A stretch of 64,000 nt of DNA, from positions 7,254,001-7,318,000 of the forward strand of contig NZ_CP108131.1 of the NCBI RefSeq assembly GCF_036203305.1, given 5' to 3'. Under the pieces are notes generated by a model that had not been told where the DNA came from, ran no database searches, and worked only from the letters and a program-made list of their open reading frames with translations. This document shows positions 8,805 to 17,402 of this stretch, piece by piece. This DNA comes from Streptomyces sp. NBC_00190. Lineage in GTDB: Bacteria > Actinomycetota > Actinomycetes > Streptomycetales > Streptomycetaceae. Positions within the stretch are counted from its first letter, which is position 1; every line of letters begins with the position of its first letter. The translations under genes were made by a program, and so were the position numbers.

Positions 8805-9995
8805 TCAGGCGAGGGTGAGGGGGAGGGTGGTCAGGCCGCGGGTGAGGCGGGTTCGGTGCCAGGTCAGGGATTCTGCGGGGACGGCCAGGCGCGTGTTCGG
8901 GAAGCGGGTCACCAGGGTGCGGAGGGCGATTTCCGCCTCGGCCCGGGCCAGGGGTGCGCCCGGGCAGCGGTGGATGCCGTGGCCGAAGGAGAGGTGGCCG
9001 CCTGCGTCGCGGTCGAGGTTCAGGTGGTTCGGGTCGGGGAACCCCGCCGGGTCGCGGTTCGCCGCCCCGGGGGCGATGAGCACCGGGAAGCCCGCCGGGA
9101 TGTCGACCCCGTCGACGCTCAGGTCCTCCGTGCTGTGACGGAAGGTGGCCACGCTCACCGGGGAGTCGTAGCGGAGCAGTTCGTCGAGGGCGCCGGGGAC
9201 CAGGGCCGGGTCCCGGCGCAGGCGGTCGAACGCCTCCGGGTGCCGGAGCAGGGCCAGGACGGCGTTGCCGATGAAGTGGGTGGTGGTCTCGTGCCCGGCG
9301 ACCAGGAGGAGGGCGGCCAGGGAGACGGTCTCGTCCCGGTCGAGGCCGCCCTCGTCGCAGTCGCGCAGGAGGGAGTGGAGCGGGCCTTCGCCGGGGGTGG
9401 CGCGGGCCGTGTCGACGAGGTGGGTCAGGTAGTCGCCGATCCGGTGTGACGCGGCGTCGACGCGGTCGGTGTCGGTCGCGTCGAAGAGGTCGTGGGACCA
9501 GCCGGCGAGCGCGACGCGGTCGGATTCCGGCACACCCAGCAGCTCGCAGACGACGGTGACCGGCAGGGGCACCGCCAGGTCCGCCACCAGGTCGATGTCT
9601 GTGCCCGGTCGCCACGTGGCCGTGAGGTCGTCCACGACCCGGGTGATGTAGGGGCGCAGTTCCCGGACGCGGCCGGTGGTGAACAGCGGGGTCGCCACTC
9701 GTCGGTGGCGGGTGTGTGCCGGAGGGTCGCTCGACAGCATGTTGCGGGAGATGGCCGGGTGCAGGTCGCGGTTCGAGGGCCGGTCGGCGAAGAAGCGGGC
9801 CGTGTCCTTGGACAGGCGGGGGTCGGTGAACGCCTCGCGGGCCTCGGGGTGGCCGGTGATCAGGTACGCGTGGTGGCCGCCGGAGCCGGTGGGAATCCGT
9901 TGGACGGGGCAGCCTTCGCGCAGCCGGTCGTAGGTGGGGTAGGGGTCGGCGAAGAAGCGCGGGTCGCGCAAGGGGTCCTGCCGCGGTGCGGTCAC
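8805..9995 (-). CDS. Cytochrome P450 monooxygenase, last gene of cassette A
   Basis: 396-residue soluble bacterial P450 (CYP105/107-like class). Visible motifs: the I-helix AGHETTTHFIGN, the K-helix E-x-x-R in DELLRYDSPV, and the heme loop FGHGIHRCPG, in which Cys is the thiolate ligand. The GTG start at 9995 overlaps the stop of the upstream membrane-protein gene by four bases (GTGA), so the two are translationally coupled. The substrate is unknown. The association with an XRE regulator, an ImmA/IrrE-like protein and a MAB_1171c membrane protein defines a four-gene cassette that probably acts as a unit. Its electron-transfer partners are not nearby. Confidence 0.93.
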   Translation of the reverse strand: MTAPRQDPLRDPRFFADPYPTYDRLREGCPVQRIPTGSGGHHAYLITGHPEAREAFTDPRLSKDTARFFADRPSNRDLHPAISRNMLSSDPPAHTRHRRVATPLFTTGRVRELRPYITRVVDDLTATWRPGTDIDLVADLAVPLPVTVVCELLGVPESDRVALAGWSHDLFDATDTDRVDAASHRIGDYLTHLVDTARATPGEGPLHSLLRDCDEGGLDRDETVSLAALLLVAGHETTTHFIGNAVLALLRHPEAFDRLRRDPALVPGALDELLRYDSPVSVATFRHSTEDLSVDGVDIPAGFPVLIAPGAANRDPAGFPDPNHLNLDRDAGGHLSFGHGIHRCPGAPLARAEAEIALRTLVTRFPNTRLAVPAESLTWHRTRLTRGLTTLPLTLA

Positions 9996-11182
9996 GAGGC
10001 CACGCCCGCGTGCTCGGGCGCCGGGTGCCGCGCGTAGGCGTCCGCCACGAGCAGCAGCCACGCGGTCTCCGCCGGGAGGTCGCCCTTGCGGGAGGCGGTG
10101 CCGGTGGCGGGTGGGGCCTCGTCGCCCTCGGGGGTGGCTCCGGCATGCTTCGCGGCGACGGCCGCGGCGATGACCGCCGCCTCCACCTCGGCGTCGCCCT
10201 CGGGAGTGCCTGCCGTGCCCCGGCGGGCGACCTCGGCGGCCGCGGCGTTCCGTACCGACGCTTGACGGTACCGGCGCATGGCCAGCACGCAGTCGTTGAT
10301 CTCGATGACGCGGCGGTGGAGGTGGAAGTCGAGGTCGTGGGCGTCGGCTTCGGTGTTGCCCGGGTCGAGCACGACTTCGGGGACCGCCGAGGTGACCTCC
10401 CGCCACAGGGGTTCCAGCGCGGTGAACGAGTTCCGTTCCCAGCGACGGCGGCGCAGTTGGCTGAGCGGCCACAGCAGGGCGGGGAGGGTGAGTCCGACGG
10501 TGATGAGGAGCACGGCGACGGCGGGCGCGGTCACGCTGAACGTGCAGCGGAAGGGCGTCAGCGGCGTCGAGCACCGGGCGTGGTCGGGGACGAGCCCCAG
10601 ACCGAGGCCGATGGAGACCAGGGCGAAGAGCTTGTACGCGGCGTAGACGAGGGCGAAACCACAGCCCACCGAGGTCGTGCGCAGGCCCCAGCGCTGACTG
10701 CGGCGGGTCGAGCGCGTGGACTGGGCCCAGGTCTGCAGCAGGAAGTCCTTGGCCGTGTACCCCAGGTAGGAGATGTAGATGAGCACGTAGCACGCGTACA
10801 ACGCCGGGTTGCGTCCGGTGAGTTGTTCGGCGACGAAGAAGGCGGTCATGCCGGCGACGGAGAGCGCGAGGGCGATGACGCGCAGTCGGATCTGCCGGTG
10901 GGCCCGTTCGCGGTCCAGATTGAGCTGGAAGAGGAAGGCGAGGACCGAGGTCGCCGCCGTCAGGGTGAAGGTGTTGCTGAGGAGTCGGGCGACGTGGGGG
11001 ACCACCGATTCGACCGCGCGCTCCACGGCGGGAGCGTAGGAGGCGAAGGCGAGGGCGAACGAGGTCAGCAGCGCCGCCACCGCCCAGGTGCCCGTGGGGC
11101 GGTGCCCGCCGCGTCCGCGCACCCAGTAGGCGGCGAAGCACAGCAGCACGACGGCCGTGCCCGTGAAGAGGATGTTGATCAT
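9992..11182 (-). CDS. MAB_1171c-type seven-TM membrane protein (cassette A)
   Basis: 396 residues. The N-terminal half contains about seven hydrophobic helices (ILFTGTAVVLLCFAAYWV, TWAVAALLTSFALAFASYA, LLSNTFTLTAATSVLAFLF, VIALALSVAGMTAFFVA, LYACYVLIYISYLGY, TSVGCGFALVYAAYKLFALV, TAPAVAVLLITVGLTLP). A cytoplasmic tail contains INDCVLAMRRYRQ, a motif shared with the cassette B protein at 35233 (IQDCILQLRPYC). The family is annotated as putative transporter MAB_1171c/DUF6545, without experimental function. The ATG overlaps the upstream stop (ATGA) and its own stop overlaps the P450 start (GTGA). A sensor or receptor-like role is as plausible as transport. Confidence 0.82.
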   Translation of the reverse strand: MINILFTGTAVVLLCFAAYWVRGRGGHRPTGTWAVAALLTSFALAFASYAPAVERAVESVVPHVARLLSNTFTLTAATSVLAFLFQLNLDRERAHRQIRLRVIALALSVAGMTAFFVAEQLTGRNPALYACYVLIYISYLGYTAKDFLLQTWAQSTRSTRRSQRWGLRTTSVGCGFALVYAAYKLFALVSIGLGLGLVPDHARCSTPLTPFRCTFSVTAPAVAVLLITVGLTLPALLWPLSQLRRRRWERNSFTALEPLWREVTSAVPEVVLDPGNTEADAHDLDFHLHRRVIEINDCVLAMRRYRQASVRNAAAAEVARRGTAGTPEGDAEVEAAVIAAAVAAKHAGATPEGDEAPPATGTASRKGDLPAETAWLLLVADAYARHPAPEHAGVAS

Positions 11183-11706
11183 TTCCGGTGGCGCTTCTTC
11201 CTGTGCGGCTCGGCGAACAGTGCGTCCCAGCTCTCGGCGCCGCTGGCGGGCCGGCTCGACGGGCCTTCGCGTCCCCGGTACATGAGTTGTCGGATCACGC
11301 TGGCCATCACCTCGGCCTCGCGTTCGTCCTCGCTGGTGTAGCTGGTCCGGCCGGACATGCGCTGGACGAGGGTGGGGTTGAACCCGATCGCGTGCAGGGC
11401 GTCCTGGTCCAGTTCCAGGCTGCCGGGGTGGTCGCAGATGATGTGGCTGATCTCGTGGGCGAGGATGTGGTTCTGGTGGAGGGCGGAGGTGGCCTCCTCG
11501 TAGAACAACAGGTCGGCGTCCGGGGTCTCCAGGCGGATGCCGCACGGGGCGTCCATGGCGCCCAGGGTGCTCAGCGGGCGCAGGATGATGGGGCGTCCGC
11601 GTTGTTCGGCCACGGCGTCGCGGAGGTCGCGGGTGCTGAAGCGATGCGGGAGTCGAAGCGCCTCGACGCGCGCCTCACACGTGGCGCGAAGCTGCTCAAG
11701 GTCCAT
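11179..11706 (-). CDS. ImmA/IrrE-like zinc metalloprotein (cassette A)
   Basis: 175 residues with the gluzincin motif HEISH (ILAHEISHIICDH) and a downstream acidic SEDEREAEVMA segment supplying the third-ligand glutamate region. This is the arrangement of ImmA/IrrE proteases (DUF955), which cleave or inactivate partner XRE repressors in phage-like and stress systems. Annotation pipelines often call this family a toxin component. The basic tail PHRKKRHRK is notable. It follows an XRE regulator on the same strand after a 254-bp gap and overlaps the membrane-protein gene. Proteolysis of the upstream XRE protein is a testable inference. Confidence 0.78.
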   Translation of the reverse strand: MDLEQLRATCEARVEALRLPHRFSTRDLRDAVAEQRGRPIILRPLSTLGAMDAPCGIRLETPDADLLFYEEATSALHQNHILAHEISHIICDHPGSLELDQDALHAIGFNPTLVQRMSGRTSYTSEDEREAEVMASVIRQLMYRGREGPSSRPASGAESWDALFAEPHRKKRHRK

Positions 11707-11960
11707 GTCCTCACTCTGGTGACGCCGGTCGGGGGTGGTCGGCCGGGGCGAACCTCTCCCCGGAAGCCCGGTACGCGCGCCCCAATGCTGACATGTTCGC
11801 GACTGCGTTTCGAGGGCGGGGTGCCGCCGCGGTCGGGCCGTGCGGCTCGGGATATCGGGCTTGTGCCGGGAAACGCCCGATGCCCCCCTGCCGATGAGCG
11901 ACCACAGGGGGGTGTCGTGTCTGGGGCGGGGAGCCGTGTGATCGCCGCCCGGTGCGCGGT
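11707..11960. other. Gap between XRE regulator and ImmA-like gene, with small hairpin
   Basis: 254 bp on the cassette A coding side. A 7-bp stem (ATCGGGC 11854-11860 with GCCCGAT 11875-11881) lies about 80-105 bp past the XRE stop and could be a weak terminator or attenuator. The gap is long enough to hold a separate promoter for the peptidase-membrane protein-P450 operon, but no convincing -35/-10 was identified. Confidence 0.35.
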
Positions 11961-12416
11961 TCAGTCGTCCAGGTCGAGGTCCTGTGCGGAGTCGTCGGTG
12001 GTGAGTCCTTCGAGTTTCCGGGCCTGTTCGATCACGGTGGACAGCATCTTCAGGCTGTCGACGCTCAGGCCGTTGGCGCGCAGGGCCACCTTGCGGACGC
12101 CCTGATCGCGCATGGCGGCGAGGAGGTCGATCTCCGCCCTGGTGCGTTCGGCCGCCGCGCTGTCGACGAAGTAGCCCGCCGGTACGCCGAAGAAGTCGGC
12201 CAGGGCCTTGATGGTGTGTCGCGTCGGGTTCCGCTTGGTGCCGGTGCGCAGTTGCTGGATGGCACTCGCCGTCACCCCGCGCCCCTCGCCGGTCGCGGCC
12301 TTGCGGATTCCCTCGGCGACCTCCGCGTAGGTGTAGGGCCCCCGGGAAGGGGGGTGCACCTCGCGGAAGAGGTGGTCCAGGAGTTGGGCGAAGGTGGGCG
12401 ACTGGTCATCCTCCAC
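11961..12416 (-). CDS. XRE-family helix-turn-helix regulator (cassette A)
   Basis: 151-residue DNA-binding protein. Residues about 8-80 form an XRE-like HTH (YTYAEVAEGIRKA, ASAIQQLRTGTKRNPTRHTIKALADFFGV), followed by a helical C-terminal half ending DDSAQDLDLDD. The GTG at 12416 is preferred: AAGGAGG lies 8 bases upstream, whereas the neighbouring GTG only 2 bases from that site is too close, and longer in-frame extensions have no family support. The preceding ImmA/IrrE-like gene and this regulator resemble known repressor-antirepressor pairs. It likely controls its own cassette. Confidence 0.8.
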   Translation of the reverse strand: MEDDQSPTFAQLLDHLFREVHPPSRGPYTYAEVAEGIRKAATGEGRGVTASAIQQLRTGTKRNPTRHTIKALADFFGVPAGYFVDSAAAERTRAEIDLLAAMRDQGVRKVALRANGLSVDSLKMLSTVIEQARKLEGLTTDDSAQDLDLDD

Positions 12417-12721
12417 GTACACGACCTCCTTGGCGTGATGCCGAGCCTTTGCCCACCACAGTGTTTCTCGAAGCCCTTCGGGCTGGCACCGGCAACACTT
12501 TGGTTGACGCCGGACAGTCACTCTGGTGTACGTTACCAATGCTTCGTCGCCACTGAAGTGTCGAGGGCGAGTGGTGGCGGCGTCGGCCGGGTCGGGGTCG
12601 AGCTTCACGGGGGTGAGCTCGGCCGACGGCCCGGTGCGTCGTGGCGGCGTCGGCCGGCCTGCTCCGGAGCGGCGGTGACGGGAGCGTGCGGTTCGTCGCG
12701 GACGGCCTACGCTGAACCGGG
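12417..12721. other. Intergenic region upstream of XRE regulator and decayed lysR
   Basis: 305 bp between two divergent units. TTGACG at 12504-12509 followed by TGTACGTT could be a plus-strand promoter, and the reverse strand carries the partly symmetrical ATTGGTAACGTACACCAG near 12522-12540. Neither is strong enough to call. No coding sequence is supported here. Confidence 0.4.
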
Positions 12722-13601
12722 GACTTCCGGCAGCTGACGTACTTCCTCGCCATCGTGGACCACGGCGGTTTCAACCGCGCGGCCGCGGCACTCTACGTAT
12801 TCCCAGCCGTCCCTGTCGCAGGCCATCCAGGTCCTGGAGAGCGAACTGGGCAGCAGCCTGTTCCACCGGGTGGGCAGGAAGGTGGTCCTCACCGAGGCCG
12901 GCGCCGCGCTGGTTCCGCCGGCACGCGAAGCCCTGCACGCCCTGGAGCTGGCCAGGGCCGGCGTCGGCGCCGTCCGCGAACTGCGCGCCGGGCGCCCGGA
13001 GATCGCCGCGATGGCCTCACCCACGATCGAGCCCCTCAGCGCCATGATCCAGCGCTTCACCGAGCGCCATCCGGCGGTGTCGCTCAGCCTGCGCGTAGCC
13101 CTCACCCGCGAGGACGTGGTCGAGATGGTGCGCACGGGAGGCTGCGAACTAGGACTTCTGACCACCTCGTCGCCGCTGCCGAACGCGGACGTCGTCCCGC
13201 ACCATGTCGGAGATCACCGGCTCGTTCTGGTCACACCGCCGGACGGCCCGTTCCCGGCCGGCCGGGCAGTTCGACGCGAACAGCTCGAAGGGCACCGGCT
13301 AATCGTCGGGCAGCGGGGGACCGGGATCCGCGCTTACGTCGACGACCTGAAAGCCCAGGGCATCGACGTCCGCATCGCGGTGGAGACCGAACACCGCATG
13401 GCCTTCCTGCCCCTGATGCTCAGGGGTGTCGGACTGGCGGTGGTGACGGAATCCTGGGCCGACCTGTCCGAGCGGGCGGGAGCCCTCGTACTCGACCTGG
13501 AACCGGCCTGCGTCCAGCACAACGTCCTGGTGAGCCGCAAGGCGCAGCTGACGCCGGCTGCCCGTGCCTTCCTGGAGATCGCCCGTCCCACCGGCACATA
13601 G
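12722..13601 (+). pseudogene. LysR-family regulator, frameshifted and lacking a start
   Basis: A complete LysR-type protein can be read only across two frames. The HTH begins DFRQLTYFLAIVDHGGFNRAAAALYV in one frame, and its second half (SQPSLSQAIQVLESELGSSLFHR) continues in the next frame after one extra T near 12800 (GTATTCCCAG where GTxTCCCAG would keep frame). The effector-binding domain is intact to the stop at 13601. In addition, no ATG/GTG precedes the first recognisable codon, since TGA lies in frame at 12713. Two independent lesions make a pseudogene more likely than a sequencing error. It stands beside the decayed tartrate dehydrogenase gene, the usual partner of such regulators. Confidence 0.75.
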
Positions 13602-13671
13602 GAACGGCCTATGAGTCAGATCGGGGATAGGTGTTGGACCCGGACGGCGCCCGATTGCTGGAATGCGACCC

Positions 13672-14188
13672 ATGACGAACCACGGCATCGCCCTCATCCC
13701 TGGTGACGGCATCGGCACCGAAGTCCTCCCGGCGGCACGCCAGGTCCTCGATACCGTCGGGAAGCGCCACGGCGCCCCATCCGCGTGTTCGACGGCCTTC
13801 CCGGCCCCGTACGCGCGGCCATGCCCGGCGAGGTGGACTTCGTGGTCGTCCGGGAGAACACCGAAGGGGAGTACAGCGAGATCGGCGGTCGGACGAACCG
13901 CGGGCGGCCCGATGAAATGGCCGTCCAGCAAGCCGTGTTCACTCGGGCGGGGGTGACCCGGGTCCTCGACTTCGCCTTCCGCCTCGCCGAACGGCGCGGC
14001 GGCACCCTGACGTCGGCGACGAAGTCCAACGGCATCGTGCACACCATGCCGTTCTGCACCCCGGGGCCGCGGCCGACGTCACCGACGCCATCGCCCGTGT
14101 CCTGGCCACCACTCCGGTGCGCACGCGCGACCTCGGCGGCTGCGCCTCCACCGCCGAATTCACCTCCGCCGTCCTTCAGCACCTCTGA
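13672..14188 (+). pseudogene. Tartrate/isopropylmalate dehydrogenase-like gene with two internal deletions
   Basis: Recognisable pieces of a beta-decarboxylating dehydrogenase (TtuC, tartrate dehydrogenase type) appear in the right order but different frames. They are an N-terminus HGIALIPGDGIGTEVLPAAR (13678 on), a middle block VFDGLPGPVRAAMPGEVDFV then VRENTEGEYSEIGGR and TSATKSNGI, and a C-terminus DVTDAIARVLATT then TRDLGGCASTAEF ending at 14188. Full-length family members are about 350 residues; only about 170 codons remain, with jumps after GKRHG and after HTMPF. The enzyme cannot be functional, although the substrate-binding lysine region survives. Confidence 0.8.
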
Positions 14189-14226
14189 CAGGACGCCGCG
14201 TTGTCGCCGCAGGGCGGCGGTGTGGC

Positions 14227-15855
14227 CTACGGCACCGCCGGATGGTGCAGGCGGCGCCAGTAGCCGGCGATGTCCTCGGTGGCGGTGGTGACCGAGTCGA
14301 GGGTCATCGTCGTGCGGGAGTCCCGGCCGTAGCGATCCCACTGCGGCATGGGCTGGTGGTTCGGGTCGCCGGTGCGGATGAAGGAGATCCAGGACGCGTG
14401 CATGGTCGCGGCGAGACCGTCACGGACCCTTGGGCCCAGCCCGGCCAGGAAGGGCGCCTGCGACCACTTGTCGAAGTTGTTGAACACGAACGGCAACTCC
14501 AGGCAGTGCGCGGCCGCGAGTTGACCGTTGTGGGCGGGCGTCGGGAGGTTGAACTGGTACGCCCAGACCGGACGTCCACGGGCCGCCCGCCGTTCGGCCA
14601 GCGCCACGCAGGGCATGCGGAACAGGTCGTCGGTGATCAGGTCCATGAGCACGTCCAGCGGACGGGCGCCCGGGCGGGCCTCCTCGTAGGCGGTGTAGGC
14701 CTGGGCCGCCCGGCTTCCGAAGGTGTTCCGGGCTCTGGCGAGCACCTGGTCCTTGGTCGCCGCGGCGTACGGCTCGCTGAGGGCGAAGGCGAAGTTCGCC
14801 TCCTCCCTGGTCCAGCCGATCAGGACCTCGATGTCCGCCCCGGCATCGCTGAGCAGCAGGTCGGCCGGGTTGCGGTCCAGTGCGACCTCGTCGAGCACCG
14901 GCAGGAACGGGGTCGACCAGTACCCCCACTGTCCGGTGCGCCCGAACATCTCGAAGGTGGCGGCGATCAGGCGCGGCCAGGGTACGGTCCGGAGCTCCGC
15001 CACGTTCTTGGCTCCGACGACGTCCAGGAAGGTCGCGGTGCGCTGCAGGGACTCGGCGCGGGTGGGGATCTTCAGTCCGAGCGGCGGGCTCTGCAGGATC
15101 GCGCGCCGGAACAGCGGGCGGCCCTTGGTCCGGGCACCGGCCAGCGCCGCGACCGACAGCGCACCCCCGGACTGTCCGGCGACGGTGATGTTCTCCGGGT
15201 CGCCGCCGAAGGCAGCGATGTTGTCCCGTACCCAGTTCAGCGCGGCGAGTTGGTCGGTGAGCCAGAAGTTCCCGCCGGCGCCCTCCTCCCCGAAGTAGAG
15301 GTAACCCAGTGGACCGAGGCGGTAGTTGATGGTCACGACCACGAGGTCGCCATTGCGTGCGAAGGTCTCACCGGAGTAGTTGGGCATCGAGCCGGATCCG
15401 GAGATGAAGCCGCCGCCGTGGATCCACACCATCACCGGCCGCTTGGCGCCGCCGGTTCGGGGGGCCCAGACGTTGAGCGTGAGGCAGTCCTCGTCGAAGG
15501 GCGGTGAGCCGTGCGTTCCGAGCACCTGGTCGCCGCCTTCCCGGTAGGGCTGCGGTGCGCTCGGCCCGAAGGCGGTCGCATCGAGCGTCCCCTGCCAGCC
15601 GGGATGGGGCTGAGCCGGCCGCCATCGAAGGGCGCCGACGGGCGGCGCCGCGTAGGGCACGCCCTTGAAGACGTTGAGGTCCCCTTCCGTGCTTCCGCGC
15701 AGTCGGCCCGCGGGCGCCTCCACCACGGGCGAGGACGCTGCTGCGTGCGGGGCGGCCTGCGCCGCGCCCGCGCCCGGCACGCCGGAGAGCAGCGCGGCAC
15801 CGGCCAACAGCCCGCTGTTCTTGAGGATGCTGCGCCGCGATGGATCGTCGGTCAT
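14227..15855 (-). CDS. Tat-exported type B carboxylesterase
   Basis: 542-residue carboxylesterase (para-nitrobenzyl esterase/cholinesterase fold). The N-terminus SRRSILK followed by a hydrophobic stretch and AQAAPHA is a twin-arginine signal peptide, so it is exported. The oxyanion motif HGGGF is at residues 146-150, the nucleophile Ser229 lies in GQSGGA, FDEDCLTLNVW is the conserved family block near the N-terminus, and a catalytic His is expected near AAHCLELPFVF. The ATG at 15855 follows GGGAG by about 8-9 bases. It is transcribed away from the Liv-type importer with a 367-bp region between. It hydrolyses an unknown extracellular ester. Confidence 0.92.
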   Translation of the reverse strand: MTDDPSRRSILKNSGLLAGAALLSGVPGAGAAQAAPHAAASSPVVEAPAGRLRGSTEGDLNVFKGVPYAAPPVGALRWRPAQPHPGWQGTLDATAFGPSAPQPYREGGDQVLGTHGSPPFDEDCLTLNVWAPRTGGAKRPVMVWIHGGGFISGSGSMPNYSGETFARNGDLVVVTINYRLGPLGYLYFGEEGAGGNFWLTDQLAALNWVRDNIAAFGGDPENITVAGQSGGALSVAALAGARTKGRPLFRRAILQSPPLGLKIPTRAESLQRTATFLDVVGAKNVAELRTVPWPRLIAATFEMFGRTGQWGYWSTPFLPVLDEVALDRNPADLLLSDAGADIEVLIGWTREEANFAFALSEPYAAATKDQVLARARNTFGSRAAQAYTAYEEARPGARPLDVLMDLITDDLFRMPCVALAERRAARGRPVWAYQFNLPTPAHNGQLAAAHCLELPFVFNNFDKWSQAPFLAGLGPRVRDGLAATMHASWISFIRTGDPNHQPMPQWDRYGRDSRTTMTLDSVTTATEDIAGYWRRLHHPAVP

Positions 15856-16222
15856 GTTGCTTCACTCCCTGACTGATCAAGAGCCCGTCGCCCAAATGGC
15901 ATAGCGTGATTGCGACGGGCGTCAGTATTGCGCCATGTTCTGGGGCGGGGTCAAGGGGTGCGGTTCCGGTGGGATCAGAAATATCGTGAACTCTTGACGT
16001 ACGTCGATTGTGCGCGATAGACACGTGTCACCTTCGAAATCCCTGCGGGGCGGTCAGCGTGCTCGCCCAGGCAGCGGCTCTCGCTTCGAGCCCGTCCGGG
16101 CGGCGAGGAAACGCGCGGCAGCCAGGCCCCCCTGTGAGCCGGCCCCTCCTCCGGGATCCCTCAACGAGCCCCATCGGCAACATCCGGCCCTCCAGGGCCG
16201 GTTGACAACGTACGGAGTTTCC
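15856..16222. other. Intergenic region between divergent esterase and liv operon
   Basis: 367 bp, the promoter region for both genes. It holds one plausible plus-strand promoter (15994-16022). The segment 16030-16200 shows no feature I can support; the open frame through it lacks a ribosome site and protein-like signal. Confidence 0.5.
15994..16022 (+). promoter_or_regulatory. Possible sigma70-type promoter for the liv operon
   Basis: TTGACG (15994-15999) followed after 17-18 bases by ATAGAC/TAGACA resembles a -35/-10 pair about 200 bp before the substrate-binding protein start. This rests on pattern only. Confidence 0.35.
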
Positions 16223-17401
16223 ATGGCAGGTCGATTTCGTCCCGTTGGTCTGATCGCCGTGACGACGGCAGCCCTCTTCCTGGCCACGGCATGTGGTGGC
16301 GCCAGCCTCGGGACAGGCGACGGCGACAAGCAGAACGGCCCCGTGAAGATCGGGCTCCTCGTCCCGCAGTCGGGGACCTACAAGGCGCTGGGCGACGACA
16401 TGAAGCAGGGCTTCGAGCTCTACGTCGAACGGCATGGCGGCAAGCTCGGCGGGCGCGAGGTGGAGATCGTGGTCGCGGACGAGGGGGAAACGGCCGACTC
16501 GGGCAAGGCGGCGGCGGAGAAGCTGGTCAAGCAGGACCGGGTGCTGGCAGTGAGCGGCGTGGTCAGCTCGGCCACCATCAACGGGGTCAAGGACCTCTTC
16601 GAGAGCAGCAAGGTCCCGCTCGTCGGATCGAACGCCTCACCCACGACCCTGACCGGGACCAAGTACATCTGGCGCACCTCGTACGTCAACGACGAACCCG
16701 GCAAGGCGCTCGGCAAGCACGTGGCCGAGAAGGCCGGCGGCCCGGTCTTCCTGATCGCCGCGGGCTATCAGGCGGGCAAGGACGAGGTGGACGGCTTCAA
16801 GTCCACCTTCCTCCCGGCGGGCGGCACGATCGCGGGGGAGGAGGTCTACACGCCGTTCCCGGGGACCAAGAACTTCCAGCCGTACCTCGCGCAGATCGAG
16901 CGGTCCGGAGCCAAGGCCGTCTTCTGCTTCTACGCCGGCGGCGCGGCCGTCGACTTCGTCAAGCAGTACCGGGACTTCGGTCTGGCCGGCAAGATCCCGC
17001 TCTACGCGCCCGGCTTCCTCACCGAGGGCGGAGTGCTCAAGGGACAGGGAGGGGCGGCCGAGGGCATCCTCACCTCACTCAACTACGGCGCGGACCTGGA
17101 CAACACGGCCAACAAGCAGTTCGCCCCGGCATACACGTCCGCCTACGGCGCCGCCCCGACCACGTACGCGATGGCTTCATGGGACGCGGCGCAGGTGCTC
17201 GACCGGGCGATCAAGGCCGCTGGTGACACGGTGACCCCGGAGACGGTCAACGCCGCCATCGCCGGGGTGGGGGACATCGACAGCCCGCGCGGCACCTGGC
17301 GGTTCAACAGCGGCGGCACGCCCGTCCAGACCTGGTACCTGCGCGAGGTCAAGCAGGGGGCCAATAGCGTCAGTTCCGAGCTCGTCCGGCTGGGCGGCTG
17401 A
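16223..17401 (+). CDS. Liv-type ABC transporter substrate-binding lipoprotein
   Basis: 392-residue periplasmic-binding-fold type I protein (Peripla_BP_6, LivJ/LivK/AmiC class). A lipoprotein signal with lipobox ATAC (Cys24) anchors it outside the membrane. The mature part starts KIGLLVPQSGTYKALGDDMKQ, typical of branched-chain amino acid binding proteins. The ATG at 16223 has GGAG 5 bases upstream and gives a proper signal peptide, unlike the longer upstream reading. It is the first gene of a five-gene operon with both permeases and both ATPases. The ligand could be branched-chain amino acids, an amide, urea or an aromatic acid; sequence alone does not decide. Confidence 0.92.
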   Translation: MAGRFRPVGLIAVTTAALFLATACGGASLGTGDGDKQNGPVKIGLLVPQSGTYKALGDDMKQGFELYVERHGGKLGGREVEIVVADEGETADSGKAAAEKLVKQDRVLAVSGVVSSATINGVKDLFESSKVPLVGSNASPTTLTGTKYIWRTSYVNDEPGKALGKHVAEKAGGPVFLIAAGYQAGKDEVDGFKSTFLPAGGTIAGEEVYTPFPGTKNFQPYLAQIERSGAKAVFCFYAGGAAVDFVKQYRDFGLAGKIPLYAPGFLTEGGVLKGQGGAAEGILTSLNYGADLDNTANKQFAPAYTSAYGAAPTTYAMASWDAAQVLDRAIKAAGDTVTPETVNAAIAGVGDIDSPRGTWRFNSGGTPVQTWYLREVKQGANSVSSELVRLGG

Positions 17402-17402
17402 C

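Noticed and set aside
14242..15507. 421-codon plus-strand frame over the carboxylesterase
   Set aside because: Antisense shadow of a gene with clear catalytic motifs and signal peptide.
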